Assembly (NCBI RefSeq): GCF_000612505.1
Contig: NZ_CP004078.1
Coordinates: 789,001 to 853,000, forward strand
DNA length: 64,000 nt
Direction of reading: 5' to 3'
From: Paenibacillus sabinae T27
GTDB lineage: Bacteria; Bacillota; Bacilli; Paenibacillales; Paenibacillaceae
Within the stretch, counting starts at the first letter, position 1. Each line of letters opens with the position of its first letter. The translations under genes were made by a program, and so were the position numbers. The notes beneath the pieces were generated by a model, which saw only the letters and a program-made list of their open reading frames with translations, had not been told where the DNA came from and searched no databases. Positions 16,610 through 25,638 of the stretch are shown one piece after another.

Positions 16610-17593
16610 ATGCGGCCCAAAGTATATATTGCCTGGCGCATCCCGGATGAAATCGAGGCTTACCTGGCTGAGCATTGCAGCCTTCGAAAGTGGAAGGGGG
16701 AAACTCCGATCCGGTACGAGGAGCTGAAAGATGAACTGAAGGATGCCGAAGGGCTGCTTCTCGGAGAGGGCAGAATCGACGCCGAATTATTAGAGCAGGC
16801 TCCCCATTTACGGGTCGTCAGCACGATTAGCAACGGATACAACAACCTGGATATCGAAGCGATGAAGCACCGCGGCGTAATCGGGACGAATAATCCCGGT
16901 ATTTCGAACGAATCAGTCGCAGATCTGGTACTTGGATTAGCGCTTGCAGCCGCCAGAAAAATCGTCAAGCTGGACCGCTATGTAAAGGAAGGGTGCTGGA
17001 CCCGGGGAATCGACTCGTCTTGGTACGGACTTGATGTCCATCATTCCACGATCGGAATCATCGGCATGGGCGGCATCGGGCAGGAGGTTGCCAAACGCGC
17101 CAAAGCCGGCTTCGACATGAAGGTGCTGTACTACAACCGCAGCCGAAGGCCTGAGGTCGAGCACCGGCTGGGCGCGGAGTATTGTTCCCTGGAGGAACTG
17201 CTGACACAGTCGGATTTTATCGTCGTGATGCTGCCGCTCACTGCACAAACGGAACATTTGATTGGCGACCGGCATTTCGACCTTATGAAGCCCTCCGCAG
17301 TCCTGATCAACGCTTCGCGCGGCAGCATTGTGAACGAGCGGGCGCTGGTCGAAGCGCTTCGGGCGCGCAAAATAAGCGCAGCCGCCCTGGACGTCTACGA
17401 GTTCGAACCGGTTAACCCCGATCACCCCCTTTTGAACATGGACAATGTGATCACACTTCCGCATGTTGGTTCGGCAACGGCAAAAACCCGCTTCAACATG
17501 GTCATGTCAGCAGCCCGAAACCTGGTGGCGGCTCTAAAAGGGGAAACCCCTCCGTTCTTAATCCGCGAATTTAAGGAAAGTGTACAGAACTAA
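16610..17593 (+). CDS. D-isomer-specific 2-hydroxyacid dehydrogenase
   Basis: A 327-residue NAD(P)-dependent enzyme interconverting 2-keto acids and D-2-hydroxy acids. The Rossmann motif GMGGIG is at 152-157; the catalytic Arg-Glu-His set is R237 (NASRGSIV), E266 (YEFEP) and H285 (LPHVGSAT). It resembles the glyoxylate/hydroxypyruvate/gluconate reductase branch. A GGAGGTGAT site precedes the ATG. It directly follows the TRAP permease gene, suggesting that the imported substrate, or a product made from it, is a 2-hydroxy or 2-keto acid. Exact specificity cannot be told from sequence alone. Confidence 0.9.
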   Translation: MRPKVYIAWRIPDEIEAYLAEHCSLRKWKGETPIRYEELKDELKDAEGLLLGEGRIDAELLEQAPHLRVVSTISNGYNNLDIEAMKHRGVIGTNNPGISNESVADLVLGLALAAARKIVKLDRYVKEGCWTRGIDSSWYGLDVHHSTIGIIGMGGIGQEVAKRAKAGFDMKVLYYNRSRRPEVEHRLGAEYCSLEELLTQSDFIVVMLPLTAQTEHLIGDRHFDLMKPSAVLINASRGSIVNERALVEALRARKISAAALDVYEFEPVNPDHPLLNMDNVITLPHVGSATAKTRFNMVMSAARNLVAALKGETPPFLIREFKESVQN

Positions 17594-17627
17594 AAGCACA
17601 AACCATAAATATCTGGAGGTATGGGAT

Positions 17628-18419
17628 ATGAGCACAGAATTGAGCACAAACCTGGAATTGATGCAGGATAAGTATCCGATGAAATTCGGCAGCTTTGAGG
17701 AAGAACGGCTGCACCGCAAGCAGCGGCTCGCCGCCTCTTTCCGTTTGTTTTCCCTGTTTGGCTTCGATGAAGGCGTTGCCGGTCATATTACCGCCCGGGA
17801 CCCGGAATATCCGGATCATTTCTGGGTGAACCCGTTCGGCATGCATTTCAGCCAGGTTCGCGTTTCCGATTTGCTTCTGGTGAACGATGAAGGGAAGGTA
17901 GTCGAGGGCAACAGCAATATGCTCAACCGTGCGGCTTTCGCCATTCACTCAAGTGTCCATAAAGCCCGTCCCGACGCCGTTGCCGCCGCACATGCCCATT
18001 CCTTTTACGGAAAGACGTTCTCCAGCCTCGGCCGACTGCTCGACCCGCTTACCCAGGACGCCTGCATTTTTTACAACGATCACGGCCTGTACAACGACTA
18101 TTCCGGCGTAGTGTACGAAACGGAAGAAGGGGAACGGATCGCGGAGTGCCTGGGCAGCAAGAAGGCGGTTATCCTGCAAAATCACGGTCTGTTGACTGTC
18201 GGGCATTCCGTGGAATCGGCGGCTTGGTGGTACATTACGATGGAGCGTTCCTGCCACGCCCAATTGCTTGCTGAAGGCGCGTCAACTTCCCCGATACCGG
18301 TTGCTCACGAAGCCGCCCTGGCGACCATGCAGCATGTCGGGTCCGAAACGGCCGGCTGGTGCTGCTTCCAGCCGCTGTGGGATAAAATTGTCCGGCTGCA
18401 GCCCGATTTTCTGGATTAG
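17628..18419 (+). CDS. Class II aldolase/adducin family protein
   Basis: A 263-residue zinc-dependent aldolase/decarboxylase-fold protein. Visible landmarks are GVAGHITARDP (about 48-58), the metal-binding HAHS within AVAAAHAHSFYGKTFS, and the distal NHGLLTVG with another zinc-ligand histidine. The CTGGAGG site before the ATG at 17,628 marks the start; the upstream in-frame ATG at 17,580 lies inside the previous gene. Members split aldols such as fuculose-1-phosphate or decarboxylate and epimerise related compounds, and many in this subgroup have no assigned substrate. It is part of the TRAP-linked operon. Confidence 0.9.
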   Translation: MSTELSTNLELMQDKYPMKFGSFEEERLHRKQRLAASFRLFSLFGFDEGVAGHITARDPEYPDHFWVNPFGMHFSQVRVSDLLLVNDEGKVVEGNSNMLNRAAFAIHSSVHKARPDAVAAAHAHSFYGKTFSSLGRLLDPLTQDACIFYNDHGLYNDYSGVVYETEEGERIAECLGSKKAVILQNHGLLTVGHSVESAAWWYITMERSCHAQLLAEGASTSPIPVAHEAALATMQHVGSETAGWCCFQPLWDKIVRLQPDFLD

Positions 18420-18451
18420 GCATTTCCAAAACAACGAGTGGAGGACACAGC

Positions 18452-19546
18452 ATGGAAATTGCAGTGATAGGCGGAGGACACGGTTGTTATGCGGCAGCGG
18501 CGGACCTTTCCGACAAGGGCCACCATGTACGGCTGTGGAGGCGGGGTAAAGAAGCTTTTCAGCCTGTACTGGAAAGCCAGTCCCTAATATTGAAGGACGC
18601 CGGCGGCGTCCGCAAGGTAAGCTTGTCGCTCGCGAGCACGGATCTGTCCGCGGTCGTGAAGGGCGCCGCGCTGATTGTGCTCCCCCTGCCCGCTTTTGCC
18701 CAGGCTTCCGTAGCCTCAGAGCTTGCGCCTCACCTGCAGGACGGGCAGGTGATCTTCCTGCCCCCCGGAACCTTCGGCAGCTATGTGATGGCGAAGGCGC
18801 TGGCCGAAGCGGGCAGCCGGGCCAAGGTTGCGTTTGCCGAAACGGGCACGCTTCCCTATCTGGCCCGCAAACACGGAGCTGACACGGTAGCCGTCAGCGG
18901 ACGGGCGACCCGCCTCCCGACCGGCGTATTTCCGGGCGAGCTGGCGGAGCAAGCTTTTGCCGTCCTGGAGGAAGCCTTTCCGGCAGTCGAACGGCTGCAG
19001 GACGCGCTGGACGGCGCGTTGATGAACGCGGGACCGATTATCCATCCGCCCCTTATTCTCATGAACGCCGGTCCGATCGAGCATTTTGAACACTGGGATA
19101 TTCATAATGAAGGAACGCAGCCGTCTGTACGGAGGGTGCATAATGCGCTGGATGCTGAAAGAATTGCCGTCCGGGAAGCATTGGGCTACCGGGCGCCGCA
19201 TTTTCCGCTCGCGGACCATTACAGCAAGGACGGCGATGAATGGATGTACGGAAATGCCGCCCATGAGAAGCTGGTGGACAGCTCGGATTGGCGTGAGCAT
19301 CTGGATCTGATGACGCACCGGTACATGCGCGAAGATGTCGCCTGCGGTTTAGCCTTCCTCGTCTCTCTGGCGGATTGGGCGGGTATGCCCGCTCCTGTCG
19401 CCAAGGGGCTGCTCGCGATCGCCTCGGCCGTGACCGGCGAGGATTTGCGCGAGACGGGCAGGACGCTGGAAAACCTTCAGCTGAGCGGCCTGTCCGTTAA
19501 TGGCATGCGAATGATGCTGCAGCAGGGTGTGCGGCAATGGGTATGA
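18452..19546 (+). CDS. Opine/octopine dehydrogenase family NAD(P)-dependent enzyme
   Basis: A 364-residue protein with an N-terminal Rossmann motif (AVIGGGHGCYAAAADLSDKGHHVRLW) and a C-terminal helical domain typical of the NAD/NADP octopine/nopaline dehydrogenase family. That domain includes the stretch from MNAGPIEHFEHWDIHNEGTQ to LADHY, holding the histidine and aspartate that act in opine dehydrogenases. Such enzymes reductively couple an amino acid to a keto acid, or oxidise the opine. A GTGGAGGAC site precedes the start. In this operon it could feed an imported opine or N-carboxyalkyl amino acid into catabolism; that is an inference from context. Confidence 0.87.
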   Translation: MEIAVIGGGHGCYAAAADLSDKGHHVRLWRRGKEAFQPVLESQSLILKDAGGVRKVSLSLASTDLSAVVKGAALIVLPLPAFAQASVASELAPHLQDGQVIFLPPGTFGSYVMAKALAEAGSRAKVAFAETGTLPYLARKHGADTVAVSGRATRLPTGVFPGELAEQAFAVLEEAFPAVERLQDALDGALMNAGPIIHPPLILMNAGPIEHFEHWDIHNEGTQPSVRRVHNALDAERIAVREALGYRAPHFPLADHYSKDGDEWMYGNAAHEKLVDSSDWREHLDLMTHRYMREDVACGLAFLVSLADWAGMPAPVAKGLLAIASAVTGEDLRETGRTLENLQLSGLSVNGMRMMLQQGVRQWV

Positions 19547-20559
19547 ACAAGCCCGTAATCGCTGTTGTCGGCGCGGGTCGTATGGGAATTGGGATTGCCC
19601 ATGTGTTTGCTTATGCGGGCCACAAGGTCGAACTGATCGACAGCAAAGAAAGAAGCAAGACGGAGACGGAACGGGTCCTGAAGGAAGCGGCCGGACAAAT
19701 GGAGAACAATCTCTATTTTTTGGCGTCTCTCGAACTGTTCGATCCATCGCTCGCGGAGAAGATTCTCGGGCAAATCGATTACCATTCCCTGGATGAGATG
19801 GAAGCGGTGCTGCCCAGGGCGGATGTTGTGTTTGAAGCGGCTCCCGAAATTTTGGAGGTCAAAAAGGACACATTTGACCGGATCGGCGCTTCGGCCCGGG
19901 ACGATGCCTGGATCGCCTCCACAACCTCGACGTTTATGGTGGATACGCTGGCTTCCTTTCTGGACAAGCCTAAGCGGTTCGTGAACACGCATTGGCTTAA
20001 CCCTGCCTATCTTATCCCGCTGGTTGAAGTAAGTCCCGGCGCACAGACCGCTTCCGGAGTGCTGGCCGGTATGATGGAGCTGCTGTCCGGCGTTGGAAAA
20101 GTGCCGGTCCAGTGCGCCGCTTCGCCCGGATTCATTGTGCCGAGAATTCAGGCGCTGGCGATGAACGAGGCAGCCCGGCTCGTTCAGGAAGGGGTGGCTA
20201 CACCCGAGGCGATCGACACTGCCTCCCGGGTGGGCTTCGGTCTTCGGTTTGCCGTTCTGGGGCTGCTGGAATTTATCGATTGGGGAGGCGGCGACATCCT
20301 CTATTACGCCGACCGCTATTTGGAGCAGGAGCTGTCTACGGATCGCTACGCTCCCCCGGACATTATCTCGGAGAATATGACGAACGGCCGGACCGGCATG
20401 AAATCCGGGAAGGGCTTTTACGATTTCAGTGGCAGGGACGTCACCGCCTACCAACGGGAAACGATGCGGAAATTCGTTGATCTGCTGCAGCACCTGGGGT
20501 ATTGGTCGCCTCCGGGCGAGCCGTCTTTGCGGGGAATCAGCCCAAGCCTACATAAATAA
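19537..20559 (+). CDS. 3-hydroxyacyl-CoA dehydrogenase-like protein
   Basis: A 340-residue protein of the 3-hydroxybutyryl-CoA dehydrogenase family. The N-terminal NAD site reads VVGAGRMGIGIAHVFAYAGHKVELID; the catalytic region contains TSTFMVDTLAS and THWLNPAYLIPLVEVSPG, where the family has its Ser and His; GFIVPRIQALAMNEA follows. Its start overlaps the opine-dehydrogenase gene by ten bases, so the two are co-translated. It oxidises a 3-hydroxy group to a ketone on a CoA ester or a similar acid; some relatives act on free hydroxy acids such as carnitine or gulonate. Confidence 0.9.
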   Translation: MGMNKPVIAVVGAGRMGIGIAHVFAYAGHKVELIDSKERSKTETERVLKEAAGQMENNLYFLASLELFDPSLAEKILGQIDYHSLDEMEAVLPRADVVFEAAPEILEVKKDTFDRIGASARDDAWIASTTSTFMVDTLASFLDKPKRFVNTHWLNPAYLIPLVEVSPGAQTASGVLAGMMELLSGVGKVPVQCAASPGFIVPRIQALAMNEAARLVQEGVATPEAIDTASRVGFGLRFAVLGLLEFIDWGGGDILYYADRYLEQELSTDRYAPPDIISENMTNGRTGMKSGKGFYDFSGRDVTAYQRETMRKFVDLLQHLGYWSPPGEPSLRGISPSLHK

Positions 20560-20580
20560 ATAACGGATGGAGAGAAGCTC

Positions 20581-21645
20581 ATGAGAAGATTTTGGATTGG
20601 CGTCATGTCTGTGCTCATGGTTGTCGTGCTGGCTGCATGCGGAGGCAATGCGAACACCGCCAACGCGCCGGAAGAGACGGGCGCGGCCAATGCGGCGGCA
20701 TCCAGTGATAAACCGATCGAGCTGAACTACGCGTTCTTTGCCCCGGCCAGCACATTTCCGGCGAAGCAGATGGAGAAATGGAAGGAAGAAGTGGAGAAAC
20801 GGACGAACGGAAAGGTTGTGGTGAACCTATTCCCGGGCGGCACCCTGCTGGCCGCCAACAATATGTATGACGGGGTCAAAAGCAAGGTCGCGGACATCGG
20901 CCTGTCGGTTATGACATACGAGCCGGGAAAATTCCCCCTGCTTACGATCGCCGAGCTGCCTTCGGGATTTCCAAGCGGCAAGGTAGCCAGCCAGGTCATA
21001 TTTGATCTGCTGAAGGAATACCCGCAGGATTCTTTTAAAGACCTGAAGGTCATCACCGCCTTTGCAACCGAACCGGCTTATATCCAGACCAAAGCCGCTG
21101 TCGCGTCCTTAAACGACATCAAAGGCAAACAGATCCGGATTTCCGGCGCGCTTGCGCCGCTGCTAAAGGAGTTGGGCGCCTCACCCGTCGGGATGTCGCA
21201 GGCGGAATCCGTCGAAGCGATGCAAACCGGCGTTATCGAAGGCTACGTGTCATCGCGCGAAGTGCTGATGGATTTGAAGCTTGCAGAAATGGCCAAATTT
21301 GTGACGGACTACCCGCTGAGCGTTTCGACCTTCGCCGCAGTAATGAACATGGATACCTGGAATTCGATTCCCCCGGACGTTCAGCAGGTGATCGAGGAGT
21401 TAGGGCCGGAGATGGCCGCCTGGGCCGGGGAATATCTCGATAATCATGTGAAGGAAGCCATGGACTGGTCCATGAAGGAAGAAGGGCTGAAGGTCATTAC
21501 GCTGACGCCGGAGGAGAAACAGGCGTGGGATGCGAAGCTGAAGCCGCTTCAGGATCAAGCGGTCGCCGATCTCGAAGCACAGGGCTTGCCTGCCGAACAA
21601 TTCAAGAAGCGGCTGGATGAATTGAAGGCCTCCTATTCGAAATAA
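20581..21645 (+). CDS. TRAP transporter substrate-binding lipoprotein, DctP family (copy 2)
   Basis: A 354-residue paralogue of the DctP lipoprotein at 13,556. Signal peptide ends in LAAC with the lipidated cysteine at residue 20. Whole segments are the same in both copies (AFFAPASTFPAKQMEKWKEE, EGYVSSREVLMDLK, PAEQFKKRLDELKA), and most other positions are conservative changes. No second dctQM pair follows, so it probably shares the upstream permease. Differences lie in the signal and the lobe around 150-175 (RIPGGLAPVLTEL versus RISGALAPLLKEL), which could tune binding. A GGAGAG site precedes the ATG. Confidence 0.93.
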   Translation: MRRFWIGVMSVLMVVVLAACGGNANTANAPEETGAANAAASSDKPIELNYAFFAPASTFPAKQMEKWKEEVEKRTNGKVVVNLFPGGTLLAANNMYDGVKSKVADIGLSVMTYEPGKFPLLTIAELPSGFPSGKVASQVIFDLLKEYPQDSFKDLKVITAFATEPAYIQTKAAVASLNDIKGKQIRISGALAPLLKELGASPVGMSQAESVEAMQTGVIEGYVSSREVLMDLKLAEMAKFVTDYPLSVSTFAAVMNMDTWNSIPPDVQQVIEELGPEMAAWAGEYLDNHVKEAMDWSMKEEGLKVITLTPEEKQAWDAKLKPLQDQAVADLEAQGLPAEQFKKRLDELKASYSK

Positions 21646-21677
21646 ATCAAAACTTCGATATAAAGTGTACCTATATT

Positions 21678-21728
21678 GCCCTGATGAACACGAGGAGCCG
21701 AAAATGTTCCTTGTTCACGGGGCTTTTA
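21678..21728 (+). terminator. Terminator after the TRAP-linked operon
   Basis: An imperfect long hairpin (GCCCTGATGAACACGAGGA pairing with TCCTTGTTCACGGGGC, with a few bulges) is followed by TTTTA. It ends the transcript that runs from the first dctP to the second. Confidence 0.7.
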
Positions 21729-21841
21729 TCATTCAACTTATGGTTGACTGGCTAACATGTTAAAATTTAAAATTGTTTCAAAGTAGTCATATTTCCATTC
21801 TGAAAAATCCTTTAGAACGCAGTCAAAGGAGGGACGGTCAG

Positions 21842-23764
21842 ATGACAAAAGCGAGTACGATGTCACTGAAAGATTTGGTTCATTTCAGCAAGGAGGAAGG
21901 CGATTTTTTCCTGAGGGACCGGAGAATGATGCTGATCAGCTCAGATGCCTTTGGTATGCTGTGCAGGGATTTGATCGTCGCTCTCGGATTGGAAAGGGCG
22001 AAACGCTTTTTGCAGCGCTACGGATGGCAATTCGGCGTAAGCGAAGCGCGCTATCTGAACGATATGTTCAGCTGGGATGACGATCTGGAATGGATTTTGG
22101 CCGGGTCCAAAATGCACAATATTGCGGGGCGCGTGTTCTCGACCCCCATCCGGATGAACATCAACAAGAGTGAAGGCTTGTTCGATGTGGAAGGGTATTG
22201 GATCGATTCCAATGAAGCGAAGCAATTTTTGATGCATTTTAATAAACACCATGAGCCCGTATGCCATTTTTTGGTAGGTTATGCCAGCGGGTATTGCACG
22301 GAAACGGTAGGCACCAAAATTATTTTTAAAGAAGTAGAATGCGTTGCCAAAGGAGATCCAAGATGCAAGTATGTCGGCAAGACCCTGGAACAGTGGGGGG
22401 ACGGCCTTCCTGAGGATCTTATCGATGATGGCCAGGAGAAGCTGGAAGATGAGCTCGACCGGGCTTATAAGCGGATTGAGAAACAGAAAGAAATATTGAA
22501 CCGGGTAACGACGGTCAGCCAGGAACTCACCCGTATGATCCTGCAGGGTAAAGGGCTGGACGATATGGCCGAGATTCTCGGGAAAAGTCTGAACTGCAAC
22601 GTTATTATCGAAAATCAGCACCTGGATATGATCACAGGCTACGGCCAGGTCTTGGACAGCTCGCTAAATAAAGTAATGGAGCATCTTGCTCACGATAAAG
22701 GAAATCAGCAATACAGCAAAATTAACACTATGCTCAAAGAACACTGCACGGTGCAATTTGAAATCCCCGAGCCATTTTTCTTTCCCCACGTTCGGCTCGT
22801 TACCCCCATTATGCTTCGCAATCAAGTGCTCGGCTATATTTCCATCCTCAAGCCGGAGGGCCAGTTCGGCGAGCTTGAATCGGTTCTGCTTGAGCGGTCA
22901 GCCAATATTTGCGCCATCCAGCTGCTGAACGAACGGACGGTTGTCGAGACGGAACAGCGCCTGAAGGGCGAACTGCTGGACGAGCTGTTTAATCCTTCCG
23001 CCGATATCTCCGCCGTATCCAGGCGGCTGGCCTATCTGGACCATGACCTCAGCCAGCCTCACTATGTTTTTGTTTTTCAATTCGAAACGTCTGGTAAAAA
23101 AGGGTCGATTCAGGATGCCCGTTCCACCGCCCTGCGTGAAAAAATCATGGACTGTTTAAAAAGGCGGGCCGAGCAAAACGGATTCCATATCCTGCTGTCC
23201 ACCAAGCTGGAGCGCGTTCATGCCCTGATTCCGCAGGCCTATATCGAAAAGCTGAATATGAAGGTGCGGGATTACGGCGAATCCCTGATCGAAGGACTGG
23301 GCGACGAAGCCGTTACAACGGTGCTGGGAATCAGCGGCGTATGCCACAACCGCACCTCTTTTTCCAAGGCGTTCAATGAAGCGGTCAAAGCGATTGATAT
23401 CGGAAGGATCAAAGGGAAGACCGAGCGGGTTGTCCTGTCCACGGATATCAAACATCTGTCGATTTTGCTGGACGCGAGACGCCCGGAAGAGCTGGAGCAG
23501 TACGCCTCTAATTTGCTCGGAGCGCTGCAGGAATACGACCAAAAGTACGCAACGGAGCTGCTGAAAACGATTTACTACTATTTCGACAATGAATGCAATC
23601 TGCATAAAACCGCCAGAACGATGAATATCTCCATCAGCGGTATGCGCTATCGCCTGGACCGGATTAAACAGCTGTCCGATTTCGATTTATCCAATTCGCT
23701 AACCCGGTTCGAGGTGCAATTGGCCTTGGAGATATTCCTCGTGCTCGGGAAGATCGATTATTAA
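21842..23764 (+). CDS. XylR_N-V4R sensor with PucR-type C-terminal helix-turn-helix
   Basis: A 640-residue regulator. Residues about 8-100 match the XylR N-terminal ligand domain (LKDLVHFSKEEGDFFLRDRRMMLISSDAFG), and about 120-180 the V4R domain with the ATGYC/ C-x-x-C-like region (GYASGYCTETVG, GDPRCKYVG). These two domains bind small aromatic effectors in XylR/DmpR/MopR. Next comes a coiled coil, a GAF-like region, and at the C-terminus a PucR/CdaR-type HTH (NECNLHKTARTMNISISGMRYRLDRI). There is no sigma-54 AAA+ domain. AAGGAGGGAC before the ATG sets the start. It probably controls the upstream TRAP cluster, or the downstream aromatic genes, in response to an aromatic or organic-acid ligand. 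Confidence 0.85.
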   Translation: MTKASTMSLKDLVHFSKEEGDFFLRDRRMMLISSDAFGMLCRDLIVALGLERAKRFLQRYGWQFGVSEARYLNDMFSWDDDLEWILAGSKMHNIAGRVFSTPIRMNINKSEGLFDVEGYWIDSNEAKQFLMHFNKHHEPVCHFLVGYASGYCTETVGTKIIFKEVECVAKGDPRCKYVGKTLEQWGDGLPEDLIDDGQEKLEDELDRAYKRIEKQKEILNRVTTVSQELTRMILQGKGLDDMAEILGKSLNCNVIIENQHLDMITGYGQVLDSSLNKVMEHLAHDKGNQQYSKINTMLKEHCTVQFEIPEPFFFPHVRLVTPIMLRNQVLGYISILKPEGQFGELESVLLERSANICAIQLLNERTVVETEQRLKGELLDELFNPSADISAVSRRLAYLDHDLSQPHYVFVFQFETSGKKGSIQDARSTALREKIMDCLKRRAEQNGFHILLSTKLERVHALIPQAYIEKLNMKVRDYGESLIEGLGDEAVTTVLGISGVCHNRTSFSKAFNEAVKAIDIGRIKGKTERVVLSTDIKHLSILLDARRPEELEQYASNLLGALQEYDQKYATELLKTIYYYFDNECNLHKTARTMNISISGMRYRLDRIKQLSDFDLSNSLTRFEVQLALEIFLVLGKIDY

Positions 23765-24507
23765 TAGCAGGATCTCGGGGAAACGCTAGGGTCCAAAAGT
23801 AGAATACTGCTGCTTAACAAGGCGGCTAAATAAAGAGGTAACCGAGTTTTGTGCTCCGCAGCATGCTTTTTGATCGGATTGTGGAAAGAAAAGCCACCTG
23901 GCAACGGCCTCATGCTCACTGTTCCAAGGCCTCGCAGGACTCGCGGCAGGACCGCCGGAATCCCCGGTTGTCCTTCATTACCTACAGACCCTTTCGAACG
24001 CGGCCTACCTCGGCCATCGCGCTCTACCTCCAGGCAGAGAGCGGATTGCCTTCCTTGCTGTTTTGTGTGCAGCAGACCCTGCGTTGAGAGAATGAAGAAT
24101 GGAATAATTAGCAGCAGCAGCGGCGTTGTCGTTGAAGAAAAGCTTGCGGATGTGCAGGAATTTATAGGGATTATCGGTCGCTTTGAGAGAACTCCTGCGA
24201 TTATGCAGTATTTTTAACGTATGGAGACTCACCACACTGATCGTGGCCGAAATTCCTGCATATTTGGAGGAATTCTTATGAGAGTAAGCCATCTGCCACT
24301 AATTGATGTACATTCGCAGGAATTTAGATAACTATTGAAGCGCGCAGCAGGAAATTTTATAAATGCCAAAGCGCACTAGGATGAAGTTCTGTGTGACAAC
24401 CACCGCTTTTGGTCCAGTCCTTTACATGAGGCAAGTGCCCTGCTGCGGAGGAACCCCTGCCCGGATGTAATAACCCTTTTTGTTTCGCTCTTTTACACAA
24501 AGAACGG
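23765..24507. other. Gene-free stretch with degenerate repeat words
   Basis: No convincing gene. ORFs at 23,849-24,217 lack a ribosome binding site and protein-like composition. Between 24,151 and 24,360 the word GCAGGAAT/ATTCCTGC recurs in both orientations (about 24,153, 24,192, 24,253, 24,316 and 24,347). This looks like a worn intergenic repeat rather than coding sequence. The LysR gene ends at its right edge. Confidence 0.45.
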
Positions 24508-25488
24508 TTATTCTGCCTCTGGACTGCCTGGACCAGGGGAAGGTTCCGTCCATCCGAACGTCCGGACAGCGATACCGTCCAGCCCGTCCGGTCGATGGGG
24601 CGACTGGGCGAAGAAGACCTGCCGGGAAGGAAACAGGAAGGGGAGCGGAATCCGGAACATGCCTCTGCCGAGCGCTTCTATCCGGAACGTCTCCCCGGAG
24701 AAATCGGCGGGCGAACGCCCCGTGGACGATTCGTACACGGATTGAGTGATAAACGTGCAGCCGAACTCCCTCTCCGCCAATTGTTCCATCAGCTCAAGTG
24801 TATCGGTCTCAACGGCGATACACGGCTCGCCGCCGAACTCCTTCTCCATGATTCGGTCAATCATTTGCCGGACATGAATTCCCTGTTTAGGCAGGATCAG
24901 CGGCAGCTCGCGCAAGGCCTGAATAAAAGAGGCGCGGACATAAGAGACGGTTCTGTCCGCAAACGGAAGGAAAGCCGGAAGATATCTGTCGGAGGCGTAA
25001 AGATGAAAATCCTGCCGGTACAGGGGGATGGCGCTGATGTCCCCGGGTATGGATTCATACCCGAACAGGCCAAAATCCAGCGTTCCTTCCTGCAGCTTTC
25101 TCACGATTTCAGGCGAGCTTGACGTGACGATTTCCAGAGGCCCGCCGTGGGACTGGAAATACCCGGAGAACCGGTGCAGCTCCGATATCAAAGGCGAGGC
25201 GACTCCAAGTCTCGTCACTTTGCGTTCGGCGTTCTTCATCCGGGTCTGCTCGATCCCGGTTCTCAAGGTGTGCAGCGCGCTGCCCGCATACTGAATAAAC
25301 AGCTGTCCGTCGGCTGTAAGCTCCACTCCCGCGGCTGTGCGATGAAACAGCGTAATCCCGTACTCATCTTCGATCAGTTGAATCTTCTTGCTGATGGCGG
25401 ACTGCGACAAATGGACGAGCTTGGCCGCTTTCCGCATGCTTTTCGTTCTGGACACCGTCATGATGAGCTCCATATCGGACAAGTTCAT
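24508..25488 (-). CDS. LysR-family transcriptional regulator
   Basis: A 326-residue protein with an N-terminal winged helix (MELIMTVSRTKSMRKAAKLVHLSQSAISKKIQLIEDEYGITLFHRT) and a periplasmic-binding-fold effector domain from about 90. GGAGGTTT precedes the ATG. The C-terminal tail (about 290-326) is Pro- and Gly-rich and longer than usual. It diverges from the CoA-transferase operon across 150 bases, the classical LysR arrangement, and most likely activates that operon in response to a pathway intermediate. Confidence 0.9.
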   Translation of the reverse strand: MNLSDMELIMTVSRTKSMRKAAKLVHLSQSAISKKIQLIEDEYGITLFHRTAAGVELTADGQLFIQYAGSALHTLRTGIEQTRMKNAERKVTRLGVASPLISELHRFSGYFQSHGGPLEIVTSSSPEIVRKLQEGTLDFGLFGYESIPGDISAIPLYRQDFHLYASDRYLPAFLPFADRTVSYVRASFIQALRELPLILPKQGIHVRQMIDRIMEKEFGGEPCIAVETDTLELMEQLAEREFGCTFITQSVYESSTGRSPADFSGETFRIEALGRGMFRIPLPFLFPSRQVFFAQSPHRPDGLDGIAVRTFGWTEPSPGPGSPEAE

Positions 25489-25638
25489 TCCGTGAAACCT
25501 CCCTTAAGGGCCGTCAGCCGGACAGGCGTGATTCCTTTTTGCTATCACTTCACACCGCCAATTGTTCCTACAATTATATCATAATGGTTCTGGTTTAAGC
25601 GCTCCGGACCTGCTAAAAATTGACGGGAGGCAACCAAG

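Noticed and set aside
23849..24217. Short plus-strand genes after the PucR-type regulator
   Set aside because: No ribosome binding site, Arg/Ser/Pro-rich composition typical of a random GC-rich frame, and overlap with repeat words.
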